64,000 nucleotides of DNA from an uncultured Alphaproteobacteria bacterium (GTDB taxonomy: Bacteria; Pseudomonadota; Alphaproteobacteria; RF32; CAG-239), in assembly GCA_944392315.1 (NCBI GenBank), contig CALXWH010000006.1, forward strand, positions 1 to 64,000, in the 5' to 3' direction. The position numbers and the translations under genes were made by a program. Every line of letters begins with the position of its first letter. Position 1 is the first letter of the stretch. The notes beneath the pieces are model-generated. The model was given only the letters and a program-made list of their open reading frames with translations. It was not told the DNA's origin and did no database searches. This document shows, one piece after another, positions 44,262 through 52,754 of the stretch.

Positions 44262-44331
44262 ACCTTTTCCTTACAGACTTTCTTACACACAGTTTTGTTT
44301 ATTTAGGGTGTGCCTCAAGCTTTCGCAAGTT

Positions 44332-44838
44332 TTATTTATATAAAAATGATGTTTCTTTTCCGGAAGGCTTTAATTCTAAATTGATAACATCCACACGATA
44401 ACTTTCCCCTTCCGGATAAACTAACAAATATAATTTTCCGGCTTCATCATTTAGGCTTTGATTTTTACACAACAGCATATTCTCTTCTGCCACGCTTTTA
44501 TTGATGATGCGGTCGGCTATAATATCCGATACGGGTTTTGTGCTTTCCGTTTTATAGTTGGCAATGTTTTCTTTGGCAAATTTATCCAGATTATGCGTAA
44601 CAAAATAACGATGTCTGCGTTGTTTTACGTTTTTGTTCTGATCGTTTTTATAAAATTCTGAAACAAACTCTTTGGTGGCGGTCAACAATTTTTCATCATT
44701 GCATGTCGGCATCGGCACTATTTGCTTTTCAACTTGATGAACAATAACTGCTTGCGGGGCCGTTGTTTCTTCTGCAGCCACGGTTGCTTGCAAAGGCATG
44801 AGCAATAGCGCTGCTAGTCCAAAGAGTTTGTTTCTCAT
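44332..44838 (-). CDS. Exported hypothetical protein, 168 residues
   Basis: A signal peptide (MRNKLFGLAALLLMPLQATVAA) is followed by a soluble domain with two cysteines (PTCNDEKL, LLCKNQ), a helix-rich middle and a strand-rich C-terminus (KLYLLVYPEGESYRVDVINLEL). No family recognised. It begins 9 nt after the asnS stop, so it is probably co-transcribed with asnS. Likely periplasmic. Confidence 0.75.
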   Translation of the reverse strand: MRNKLFGLAALLLMPLQATVAAEETTAPQAVIVHQVEKQIVPMPTCNDEKLLTATKEFVSEFYKNDQNKNVKQRRHRYFVTHNLDKFAKENIANYKTESTKPVSDIIADRIINKSVAEENMLLCKNQSLNDEAGKLYLLVYPEGESYRVDVINLELKPSGKETSFLYK

Positions 44839-44847
44839 GTGTTTCTC

Positions 44848-46236
44848 CTAAAAGTTTAGTGATTTCGGTGTTCTCGGGAACGGAATAACATCACGAATAT
44901 TGGCGATACCCGTCAATAACATCATCATTCGCTCAAAACCCAATCCGAAACCTGCGTGTGGAACGGAACCGTATTTACGCGAATCGAGGTACCATCCGTA
45001 ATCTTCTTCGTGCATCCCCAATTCTTCAATACGCTTTTTCAACAAATCATATCTTTCTTCTCTTTGGGAACCACCGATTAGTTCACCTATTCTCGGAACA
45101 AGAACATCCATAGCTGCGACGGTTTTGTTATCTTCATTCATACGCATATAAAAGGCTTTAATTTCTTTTGGATAATCGCGTACAATCACCGGACGCTTAA
45201 AGTGTTCTTCGGCTAAAAAGCGCTCATGCTCTGTTTGCATGTCTATACCATATTCCGGTTCATATTCAAATTTTTTACCGGACTTTTTCATTATCTCTAT
45301 AGCCTCTGTATAGGTAATGCGTGCAAAACTGTTATTTTTAATGGTGTTCAGGGTATCCATTAACGTCGGATCTACAAATTTTGCAAAAAGCTCTATATCA
45401 TCATGACAATTTTCCATCACATCCGTTACACAATAACGAACCATATCTTCGGCTAAATCCATATCATCATAAATATCGGCAAATGCCATTTCCGGCTCTA
45501 TCATCCAAAACTCTGCCGCATGACGCGCCGTATTGGAGTTTTCGGCTCTGAAGGTCGGGCCAAAGGTATAAATATCGCCTAATGCACAAGCATACATTTC
45601 TCCGTTTAATTGTCCGGAAACCGTCAAATGTGCCGGCTTGCCGAAAAAGTCTTGGCTATAATCAATATCGCCATTTGGCAACCGCGGCGGATTTTTGATA
45701 TCTAATGTTGTTACCTGAAACATCTCGCCGGCACCTTCGCAGTCTGAACCGGTGATAATCGGCGTATGGACATACTTAAATCCACGTTCTTGGAAAAATT
45801 TGTGAATAGCATAAGACAGTGCCGAGCGAACTCTGAAGGCCGCACCATATTTATTGGTTCTTGGACGGAGGTGCGCGATTGTGCGCAAATATTCATCAGA
45901 GTGTTTCTTTTTTTGAAGCGGAAAATCTTCCGGAGCTAAGCTATATATTTCAATTTTTTCGGCAACAACTTCATATTTTTGGTTGCCACCTTGCGACTCT
46001 ACTAATGCGCCTGTGACGGCTACTGATGAGCCGGTTGAAAGATTTTTTACTTCATTATAATTGGGGAGATTATTATGAGCGATTATTTGCAAATTCTTTA
46101 AACATGAACCATCGTTTATTTCTATAAATGAAAAATCTTTGGCATCTCTTCTGGTTCTAACCCAACCTTTGGCCAAAACTTCCGGTTGCGTCGTTTCTGA
46201 TTTCAATAAATCTACAATTTTTGTTCTTCTTAACAT
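44848..46236 (-). CDS. asnS: Asparagine-tRNA ligase
   Basis: This class IIb synthetase of about 462 residues has an N-terminal OB-fold ([20 protein letters not shown]) and the class II core with motif 2 ([25 protein letters not shown]) and motif 3 ([17 protein letters not shown]). The NSNTARH stretch and Asn-specific elements favour AsnRS over AspRS. The in-frame start at 46296 lacks a ribosome binding site; ATG 46236 follows GGGGAA and gives the usual N-terminus. Confidence 0.97.
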   Translation of the reverse strand: MLRRTKIVDLLKSETTQPEVLAKGWVRTRRDAKDFSFIEINDGSCLKNLQIIAHNNLPNYNEVKNLSTGSSVAVTGALVESQGGNQKYEVVAEKIEIYSLAPEDFPLQKKKHSDEYLRTIAHLRPRTNKYGAAFRVRSALSYAIHKFFQERGFKYVHTPIITGSDCEGAGEMFQVTTLDIKNPPRLPNGDIDYSQDFFGKPAHLTVSGQLNGEMYACALGDIYTFGPTFRAENSNTARHAAEFWMIEPEMAFADIYDDMDLAEDMVRYCVTDVMENCHDDIELFAKFVDPTLMDTLNTIKNNSFARITYTEAIEIMKKSGKKFEYEPEYGIDMQTEHERFLAEEHFKRPVIVRDYPKEIKAFYMRMNEDNKTVAAMDVLVPRIGELIGGSQREERYDLLKKRIEELGMHEEDYGWYLDSRKYGSVPHAGFGLGFERMMMLLTGIANIRDVIPFPRTPKSLNF

Positions 46237-46342
46237 TTTCAATAATTCCCCATTTGTTAAATGTTGTTTTTTAAAGCAAACAGGAGCATAGAACATTTTG
46301 TTTTAAATGTAAACAGATTTATCTTTTTGTGTTTTATATATT

Positions 46343-47515
46343 TTATTTTTCTTTTTTACCTTTCTTGGCGGCAATGCGGCTTAACCATTCCGTCACGGTT
46401 AATTCTTGACTTTGCGGGGATAAACTTTCGTATGCTTTTTGTGCGTATGTCCGATAATAGATTTTATCTTGTGTTTGTTCTGCTTTTTGTTCGGCTTTGC
46501 AGACGGCGATTATGCTTTTATACAAGGCATTTTTGCTCTGAGATTTTATCTCTAAATTCCTAAAACAAATTTCCGCTTTTGTTATTTCGGCGATGCGCTT
46601 TAATACGAAAGGTTTGGCTATTTCATCTGCCGTATTGAGGCAATAACATTGTTGCGCGTAGCTTTGACGGCGTACGACTAACTCTGTGCTGCTACCATTG
46701 GGTAGACGTGCTTGGTTGATATGGGGGTGTTTATATATATATTCAAACCACTCTGCCAATCTTTCTGAGGTGTACTTCTTGTATTCCTTTCCTCTATTTT
46801 CTACTTTATGAAATATTTTAGCGCAATCTCTTAACGTCAACTCTCCGAATTGTTTTTCAGGCAAATTCTCAGGTTCTTCTTTTTCCGGACAATACTTACA
46901 ATTTGCCCATTTTGCAAAGGCTTGGATAATTTCTTGACGATATTTTGAAGTGTTTAAGCAGTACATGGTCTTGTTATTGATGCCTAATCTTTCTACAATA
47001 ATCGGAAGCTTAACCCCTGATATCACACATATATTATCTTTCGGGTGTTCATATAGCTTTCTGAACAATCCGTTTAATCGGTCTTGCTTTTTAAAACCTG
47101 ACAGTTTTTTGCCGTCCTCTGATTTGACATCATCCAATAAATGTTTGGTATCACTTACAATCAACTCTCCGGCTTTTTTCGCTTCCGGACGCCCTAAACG
47201 GCATGTAATTTTCATTTGTTTGGCAAATGCTTTTAATATTTCTTCTTGTGGAGCCTCTGATGTATTTAGATAATATGCAGAGGCTCTGCCCTCTTGTCTA
47301 TGATGTACAACAATCGGAACGACTTTTCCATCCGACAAAGTACATTTGTTCTTTTCTTTATTTTGATATAATTTCGCAAACAAAAAACGCAGATGACCAC
47401 GTTTTTCACTCTGCGTTAGTTTTTCTCCGTTTTCATTTCTGATGTTATCAAAAAATTTAACGGCTTCGGATGCGTTTAATTCGCCTTCTTGTTTTAACTC
47501 TATGTCTTCTGTCAT
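46343..47515 (-). CDS. Hypothetical protein with three tandem ~90-residue repeats
   Basis: The 390-residue protein contains three diverged copies of one domain, each opening with GEL (residues 11, 116 and 224) and closing with a YCLNT-like motif (81-85, 185-189, 291-295). The first two then end with an AFAK helix. Within each copy a helix pair, an LY-x-P or LY-x-N segment and a strand ending in IVV recur. A Lys-rich helical tail (about 325-390) follows. There is no signal peptide or membrane helix. I do not recognise the domain; it could bind protein or nucleic acid. The ribosome binding site is AAAAGG. It is not obviously coupled to neighbours. Confidence 0.75.
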   Translation of the reverse strand: MTEDIELKQEGELNASEAVKFFDNIRNENGEKLTQSEKRGHLRFLFAKLYQNKEKNKCTLSDGKVVPIVVHHRQEGRASAYYLNTSEAPQEEILKAFAKQMKITCRLGRPEAKKAGELIVSDTKHLLDDVKSEDGKKLSGFKKQDRLNGLFRKLYEHPKDNICVISGVKLPIIVERLGINNKTMYCLNTSKYRQEIIQAFAKWANCKYCPEKEEPENLPEKQFGELTLRDCAKIFHKVENRGKEYKKYTSERLAEWFEYIYKHPHINQARLPNGSSTELVVRRQSYAQQCYCLNTADEIAKPFVLKRIAEITKAEICFRNLEIKSQSKNALYKSIIAVCKAEQKAEQTQDKIYYRTYAQKAYESLSPQSQELTVTEWLSRIAAKKGKKEK

Positions 47516-47586
47516 TTTCGGTTACCTTTTTGCAATTTATGCCAATATAGCATATTTTATCTTATTAGGCAACACGATTTTATGGC

Positions 47587-47922
47587 TTAAAACATAAAGC
47601 GCATCAATTGTATCCAGTAGGCATAAACGGCAATGGCTATGATTTTATACAACACGGCCAAGCTCACCAATGTACCGCTTAGCACAACGACTTCTATAAT
47701 TATGGCTGCAATAACCGCCACACCCAACATTTCCAGCCAATAATACTTTTGCTTTATCAATAACAATGAGGCGATGACAGCGGTTAAAGCGATGTACATA
47801 TTTTGCATTGCAGCAAATGTCCGCGCAACCGGAGCTGTTACTGGGCTGAAATTTATAACAAAAGACGCCATCATCACGATGGTTGCAATGATAAAAATAA
47901 TAAAACTACTTCTTCTTGACAT
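47587..47922 (-). CDS. Small four-helix membrane protein
   Basis: The protein is 111 residues, almost entirely hydrophobic, with about four TM helices separated by very short loops (KQKYYW, SGTL). No family recognised. Its start overlaps the end of the methyltransferase gene by 17 nt, so the two are translated from one message. Confidence 0.72.
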   Translation of the reverse strand: MSRRSSFIIFIIATIVMMASFVINFSPVTAPVARTFAAMQNMYIALTAVIASLLLIKQKYYWLEMLGVAVIAAIIIEVVVLSGTLVSLAVLYKIIAIAVYAYWIQLMRFMF

Positions 47923-48655
47923 TTTTTTCTCCTTTTGTGGTTTTCTTGATACCTTTTGCCGATGATTTAGCTTTTACTTTCGTTTGATCTGAGGTTTTCG
48001 TCTTTTTAACCTCTGCTTTTTTAGATTTTACCGAAGTTTGTTTTGGGGTGGTCTTTTGCTTTGATGTGCGTTTCTCGGCTTTGGGCTTTTTATATACAAA
48101 AATCTTTTCTGGAACGCCATATATTGATGACTCTATTTGTTTTGTCTCCTCAAGGTGACCAAGCGGAAACATTTCAGAGATGACCACACAGCTCTCTTTG
48201 ATGTTGTCTGCCAAAATTTTGCCTAAAGGCTCTCCTGTTACTTTCAAAACATAGCACATGATTAAATCCATATCTTTATAGTCTTGCTTCATGTAATCGC
48301 CTTTAATGAAGGTGATATTCTTTAGGCCGGCTGCTTTTATCTTTCCCATTGTCAGAGGTACTATATCCCATTCATAACCGATAAATTCGTGTTCCGGAAA
48401 TTCTTTTGCCAAAGGCAATAAAAGCGCACCGCTGCCACAACCTAAATCGGTGACTTTCATCTTGTGTTTGGCCTTTTTCAAAACGGCTCTTGCCTCTTCT
48501 ATCATATCTTCTTTGATTTTTCCGTATGATGATACAAAAGGTCCATACTTGCCACAACCGCATTTGATGTATGAATATGTTTGATACAGCAAATATACAA
48601 TGGCCGCAAAACCTATTAACAACGCAAATATTACAATTATTCCGTTACAACACAT
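47906..48655 (-). CDS. Membrane-anchored class I methyltransferase with histone-like tail
   Basis: The protein has 249 residues. An N-terminal TM helix (6-24) and a short cysteine cluster (KCGCG) come first. A Rossmann methyltransferase domain (about 40-190) has VTDLGCGSGALLLPLA (AdoMet motif I) and FIGYEWD. The pattern resembles FAM173/ATPSCKMT-type protein-lysine methyltransferases, a tentative match. From about 192 to the end it is a Lys/Ser/Thr/Ala tail like histone H1. The methylation target is unknown. It is coupled by a 17-nt overlap to the small membrane protein gene. Confidence 0.78.
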   Translation of the reverse strand: MCCNGIIVIFALLIGFAAIVYLLYQTYSYIKCGCGKYGPFVSSYGKIKEDMIEEARAVLKKAKHKMKVTDLGCGSGALLLPLAKEFPEHEFIGYEWDIVPLTMGKIKAAGLKNITFIKGDYMKQDYKDMDLIMCYVLKVTGEPLGKILADNIKESCVVISEMFPLGHLEETKQIESSIYGVPEKIFVYKKPKAEKRTSKQKTTPKQTSVKSKKAEVKKTKTSDQTKVKAKSSAKGIKKTTKGEKNVKKK

Positions 48656-48760
48656 TACTTGTTCTCCACGATATAAAAAAGTTGCATCTTTTTGTTGGTG
48701 TTATATATAGTAAAAATTGTTTAAGAAAACATTTAAGTTTTATTCTTTATGGAGCGGTGT

Positions 48761-49480
48761 ATGCGGCAAAAATATAATCGTATTCTCTTTCTGACCGGCG
48801 CCGGTATCTCGGCAGAATCGGGGTTGGCTACTTTTAGAAGTGAAGATGGTTTGTGGAACCATCATCGGGTGGAAGATGTTGCAACTATTGAAGCCTATTA
48901 TCGCAATCCCGATTATGTCCATGATTTTTATAACAATATGAAGCCTGAACTGTGGAATGCCAAACCTAACGCCGGGCATCTGGCCATTACGCGTTTGCAA
49001 CAAGAATATCCGGCGGAAGTGAATATCGTAACACAAAATATTGATACGCTTCATGAAAAGGCTAAGAGCAAAAATGTTTTTCATATTCATGGGCAGATTA
49101 ACCAAGCTGTTTGTATGAATTGCGGCCATATTTTAGAAACTTGGGGCGACGTTACCTCGGAAACTTGTTGCGATAACTGTCATGTGATGGGGATGATGAA
49201 ACCGAATATCGTCTTTTTTGGAGAAAATCTCCTTTATATGGACAAGGTTGAGACTTTGCTTAAAACCTCTGATTTGTTTGTTTCGGTCGGGACGTCCGGT
49301 GTGGTTTATCCGGCGGCCGGTTTTGTGCAAACGGCTAAATACTACGGAGCAGATACGATTGAATTTAATTTAGAGCCGACTTCAAATAATTTCTTTTTTG
49401 ATAAACATGTGATGGGAAAAGCCGGCGATACGTTGCCTAAATTCGTTGATGAACTTTTAGCAGCCCTCAAGGACAATTAA
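48761..49480 (+). CDS. Sirtuin NAD-dependent protein deacylase (copy 1)
   Basis: The enzyme removes acyl groups from lysine using NAD+. The 239-residue protein shows GAGIS (13-17), GLATFR, TQNID (91-95), catalytic H110, four zinc cysteines (C118, C121, C136 or C137, C140) and GTSG. Tyr57 of the class III Y-x-x-R pair is present, but the Arg position holds Met (YNNM). The ATG at 48761 is chosen over 48749: GGAG lies 6-9 nt upstream. Its end overlaps the convergent glycosyltransferase by 14 nt. A paralogue is at 51995. Confidence 0.93.
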   Translation: MRQKYNRILFLTGAGISAESGLATFRSEDGLWNHHRVEDVATIEAYYRNPDYVHDFYNNMKPELWNAKPNAGHLAITRLQQEYPAEVNIVTQNIDTLHEKAKSKNVFHIHGQINQAVCMNCGHILETWGDVTSETCCDNCHVMGMMKPNIVFFGENLLYMDKVETLLKTSDLFVSVGTSGVVYPAAGFVQTAKYYGADTIEFNLEPTSNNFFFDKHVMGKAGDTLPKFVDELLAALKDN

Positions 49481-50324
49481 TTTTTAGCAGATTTTTATAA
49501 AACGGAACTGTGAAAATCTTTTTATCACCCAGCATTTGCAATTTTTCACAGGCATTGGCTTGATAGAATTTTTGTGGATTTTGCGGAGATATTCTTTCCC
49601 CTATTTTTTCTCTTATTATAACATTTCCGTCTTCATAGCTTGCTTGATAATATTTTTTACTGGCACCGTTTCGCTCCAATACATCATCTTTGAGAGCGGC
49701 AAATTTTGCTCCCGAAAACAACATTGCCAGCCAAAAATCCCAATCTTCGCTGGTTTTTAATTTTTCATCATAATGTATTTTATGCTGCTTTGCAAAAGCA
49801 CTTCTATACATCACGTTAGCATTTCCGAAATTATTATATTGGATTAGGCCCATGGCTATATTGTCATGATTTTCCGGTATGCGCGGCAGACCTTTAATTT
49901 GTCCGGCTACCACTGAAATATCTTTATGTTTCTCCAGAAAATCTACTTGCTTTGCCATTCTTTCAGGCTCGCTTTTATCATCATCATCCATAATCATAAT
50001 ATACTCACCGCGCGCCAAATTTGCCGCTTTGTTACGTGAGTAAGCTATACCGTGATTTATGTCATTTTTATAATAGCGAATGCGTCTGTCTTGATAATTT
50101 TTAACTACCTGCTCCGTCTTATCCGTTGAGCCGTCGTTGATAATTATCATTTCAAAATTTTTATACGTTTGCCCCAAAATACTCTCTATTGCTTGCGGCA
50201 ACATTGTTTCACGTTGGTACGTCAACATGACAACGGATACCTTCGGCTTTGCTTGCCAAAGGTATCCGCCATATATTCCGATTGCCAGCACAATACCGGC
50301 TATAAGAACTCTTTTGATATTCAT
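49467..50324 (-). CDS. Membrane-anchored family-2 glycosyltransferase
   Basis: This 285-residue protein has an N-terminal TM helix (about 5-22), then a GT-A domain: VSVVMLTYQRETMLPQAIES, IIINDGSTD, RNKAANLARGEYIMIMDDDD (DxD-type metal site) and a SEDWDFWLAML acceptor-side motif. It would transfer a sugar at the inner membrane; donor and acceptor are unknown. It starts directly after the stop of the glycine-zipper lipoprotein gene, suggesting coupling. Confidence 0.88.
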   Translation of the reverse strand: MNIKRVLIAGIVLAIGIYGGYLWQAKPKVSVVMLTYQRETMLPQAIESILGQTYKNFEMIIINDGSTDKTEQVVKNYQDRRIRYYKNDINHGIAYSRNKAANLARGEYIMIMDDDDKSEPERMAKQVDFLEKHKDISVVAGQIKGLPRIPENHDNIAMGLIQYNNFGNANVMYRSAFAKQHKIHYDEKLKTSEDWDFWLAMLFSGAKFAALKDDVLERNGASKKYYQASYEDGNVIIREKIGERISPQNPQKFYQANACEKLQMLGDKKIFTVPFYKNLLKINCP

Positions 50325-50777
50325 TTATTGTGCGATAACACGATTGGTGCTTCCAAACAAAACGAGACAACGTTGTCCGACACCTAAGGCTTGTCCTGTG
50401 CCTTGTGTAATGCTTATTACTTGTCCATTGTCTAATTTAACAATATATTCCAAACCGGTTTGTGTTGACAAACCTTTTTCAGCCGCATTACCGACAACAC
50501 CACCCAATAACGCACCACCAACGGCACCTAATGTATGGGCTGTACTGCCACCACCGATTGTTGACCCCGCAACGCCTCCGGCAATTCCACCGATTAAAGT
50601 ACCGGCTCCACTATCACTGTCTACCGTTACATAACGTACGCTTAATACCGTGCATTGTGCTACAGTGGATACTTTACCAGCTTGATTGGTGTAATAGTGG
50701 TCTGAATTGATATTATCTGCGCAACCTGCCAACAATAAAGCTGTGCATGCTATTCCTAACATTGTTTTGTACATCAT
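50325..50777 (-). CDS. Glycine-zipper outer-membrane lipoprotein (SlyB-like)
   Basis: This 150-residue lipoprotein has signal peptide and lipobox LLAGC (Cys19). A double glycine zipper (GTLIGGIAGGVAGSTIGGG and GAVGGALLGGVVGNAAE) follows, then a beta-rich C-terminal domain (YIVKLDNGQVISITQG). SlyB-type proteins sit in the outer membrane and stabilise it under stress. No ribosome binding site oddities. It precedes the glycosyltransferase with no gap. Confidence 0.88.
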   Translation of the reverse strand: MMYKTMLGIACTALLLAGCADNINSDHYYTNQAGKVSTVAQCTVLSVRYVTVDSDSGAGTLIGGIAGGVAGSTIGGGSTAHTLGAVGGALLGGVVGNAAEKGLSTQTGLEYIVKLDNGQVISITQGTGQALGVGQRCLVLFGSTNRVIAQ

Positions 50778-50866
50778 AAATCTCCTCTAAAACTTTATTT
50801 TCTAATAATGTAGTTGATTATTTTCTGTTGTCAATCTTTTTTCAAAGTTACTTTTTTCTCTATCAA

Positions 50867-51799
50867 TTAGGCTTGTTTGCGGCGCAATTCTTCTAAAATA
50901 CGTTTTTCATGTTCCGGTTGATCTTGTTTGGCTTCAATGACATCTTTTCGTATCTTTTGGGTACGCTTAAACAACTCAAACATTTTATCCCCCTCATCCC
51001 AGCGAATATTTCTTTCTAGAGCCACCAAATCTTCTATAAACCTTTGTATCAACTCTAAAACCGTTTGTTTGTTGGTCAAAAATATGTCGCGCCACATGGT
51101 TGGGTCTGAGCCGGCAATACGCGTGAAATCACGAAAACCTCCGGCGGAATATTTGATTATCTCTTTATGCTCGTAACCTTCTAAATCCGCTACCGTTCCA
51201 ACGATAGAATATGCAATAAGCTGCGGCAAATGGGATACGGCTGCCATTACTTTATCGTGGTGTGCAGGCGCCATGGTATCCACTTTCATATCACAGCTTT
51301 CCCACATTTTGGTTAATTTTTCTATCGCTTCCGGTGTGGAATTTTCATCTGGGGTTAAGATGCACCAGCGGCCTTTAAATAATGATGTAAAACCATTCTC
51401 GGGGCCTGATTTTTCAGTTCCTGCAACCGGATGGCCACCCACAACTATAGTGCCTGTTGCTTTATTGAGGTATTTTTCAATTTCCTGCAGACTATATTGT
51501 TTCACCGAGCCGACATCGCTCACAATCGCGCCTTTTTTGATATATTTGGCAATTTCTTTTGCCAGTTCGCCAAACGAACATACCGGCGTTGCTAAAATAA
51601 TCAAATCAGCGTCTTTTGCACCTTCTTCAATGCTTGTTGTATAAACATCCGCTAGGTTTAAACTTTTTGCTTTTTCTAAATTTTCTTTATTTTTATCATA
51701 CACAACCAATGTCTTCACCAGTTGTTTTTCTTTTAAATTTCGTGCCAGTGACGAGCCGATTAACCCAATACCTAAAATGAACGCTTTACTAAATAGCAT
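50867..51799 (-). CDS. Prephenate/arogenate dehydrogenase (TyrC type)
   Basis: The enzyme oxidatively decarboxylates prephenate or arogenate in tyrosine synthesis. The 310-residue protein has the Rossmann motif LGIGLIGSSLA, DVGSVKQ, GGHPVAGTEKSGPENGF and HDKVMAAVSHLPQ, the family's substrate-binding histidines. No chorismate mutase or ACT domain is fused. The other tyrosine genes (histidinol-phosphate aminotransferase) are not adjacent here. Confidence 0.94.
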   Translation of the reverse strand: MLFSKAFILGIGLIGSSLARNLKEKQLVKTLVVYDKNKENLEKAKSLNLADVYTTSIEEGAKDADLIILATPVCSFGELAKEIAKYIKKGAIVSDVGSVKQYSLQEIEKYLNKATGTIVVGGHPVAGTEKSGPENGFTSLFKGRWCILTPDENSTPEAIEKLTKMWESCDMKVDTMAPAHHDKVMAAVSHLPQLIAYSIVGTVADLEGYEHKEIIKYSAGGFRDFTRIAGSDPTMWRDIFLTNKQTVLELIQRFIEDLVALERNIRWDEGDKMFELFKRTQKIRKDVIEAKQDQPEHEKRILEELRRKQA

Positions 51800-51889
51800 T
51801 ATTTTTCCCCTTTGTTTAACTTGCGTGTTAATTTAGCAACACCTCCCTGTTATGTCAATGTTTTCACTTTCTCTATCCTCTTTTCTTTC

Positions 51890-51994
51890 TTGACAGTATT
51901 TATTTACGACGTATGATACTTTTGTTTTCTTAAATTTATGTTTTATTATTCAGAGGATTAGGAAAGGACCGAACCTCTTTTAAAAAATTTTTTT
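51890..51994 (+). promoter_or_regulatory. Promoter and unusual leader of sirtuin copy 2
   Basis: TTGACA (51890-51895) and TATGAT (51912-51917), 16 bp apart, form a strong promoter. The leader's only Shine-Dalgarno-like stretch, AGGAAAGG (51960-51967), is 27 nt from the ATG and sits inside the loop of an AGAGG/CCTCT hairpin (51952-51956 with 51974-51978). A U/A-rich run then leads to the start. Confidence 0.55.
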
Positions 51995-52690
51995 ATGCAA
52001 AATATTTATCATAAAATTGTTTTTTTAACCGGCGCCGGTATTTCCGAAGAATCCGGTTTGGCGACTTTTCGTGATGCCGATGGATTATGGAATAAATATG
52101 ATGCCGAGACGGTGGCTTCTCTCTGTGGTTTTAAAGAGAACCCTCCCTTGGTGCACCAATTTTATAATGAACTACGGCAACAAATGTTTGTGGCTCAACC
52201 TAATCCCGCGCATTTGGCTATCACTTATTTGCAACAGAAAATTTCTGCAGATGTTCATGTTATTACCCAAAATATTGATACTCTGCACGAAAAAGCGTCT
52301 ACTCAAAATGTTTGGCATATTCATGGTCAGATTAACCAGCTCAAGTGCTTGTCTTGCGGGAAAATTTCTGAAACTTGGGGATATTCAACGCCCAATTCAT
52401 CTTGTCCTTATTGCAAAGGAAAGCTCAGACCGAACATTGTCTTTTTTGGTGAAGAGATTTTCTTTTCTTCACAAATTGAAAATTTGCTTAAAAATGTAGA
52501 TTTATTCGTTGCTGTGGGTACGTCCGGCACCATCCCTCCGGCTTCTTCTTTTGTTTGTGAAGCTAAGCAACATCATGCTTTGACTGTCGCCTTAAATTTG
52601 GAACGTCCTGCTAACTTTGATAATTTTGACATTTTTATACAAGGTCGCGTTTCAGAAACTCTACCCTTGTTTGTTCAAGATTTTTTTTAG
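51995..52690 (+). CDS. Sirtuin NAD-dependent protein deacylase (copy 2)
   Basis: The 231-residue enzyme shares the layout of copy 1: GAGIS (13-17), TQNID (91-95), H110, zinc cysteines C118, C121, C137 and C140, and GTSG. The class III Tyr is at 57, but the fourth position is Leu (YNEL), with Arg one residue later. The two copies are similar along their whole length, so a past duplication is likely, now separated by three genes. No in-frame alternative start exists between the stop at 51959 and ATG 51995. Confidence 0.93.
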   Translation: MQNIYHKIVFLTGAGISEESGLATFRDADGLWNKYDAETVASLCGFKENPPLVHQFYNELRQQMFVAQPNPAHLAITYLQQKISADVHVITQNIDTLHEKASTQNVWHIHGQINQLKCLSCGKISETWGYSTPNSSCPYCKGKLRPNIVFFGEEIFFSSQIENLLKNVDLFVAVGTSGTIPPASSFVCEAKQHHALTVALNLERPANFDNFDIFIQGRVSETLPLFVQDFF

Positions 52691-52703
52691 TTATCATATC
52701 AAA

Positions 52704-52738
52704 AAAACAGGTTCTCTTGTGAGAACCTGTTTTTTATT
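52704..52738. terminator. Bidirectional terminator between sirtuin 2 and tsf
   Basis: A 13-bp AAAACAGGTTCTC/GAGAACCTGTTTT stem with a TTGT tetraloop has A-rich and T-rich flanks. Confidence 0.93.
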
Positions 52739-52754
52739 TCCTTCAAGGATAAAC

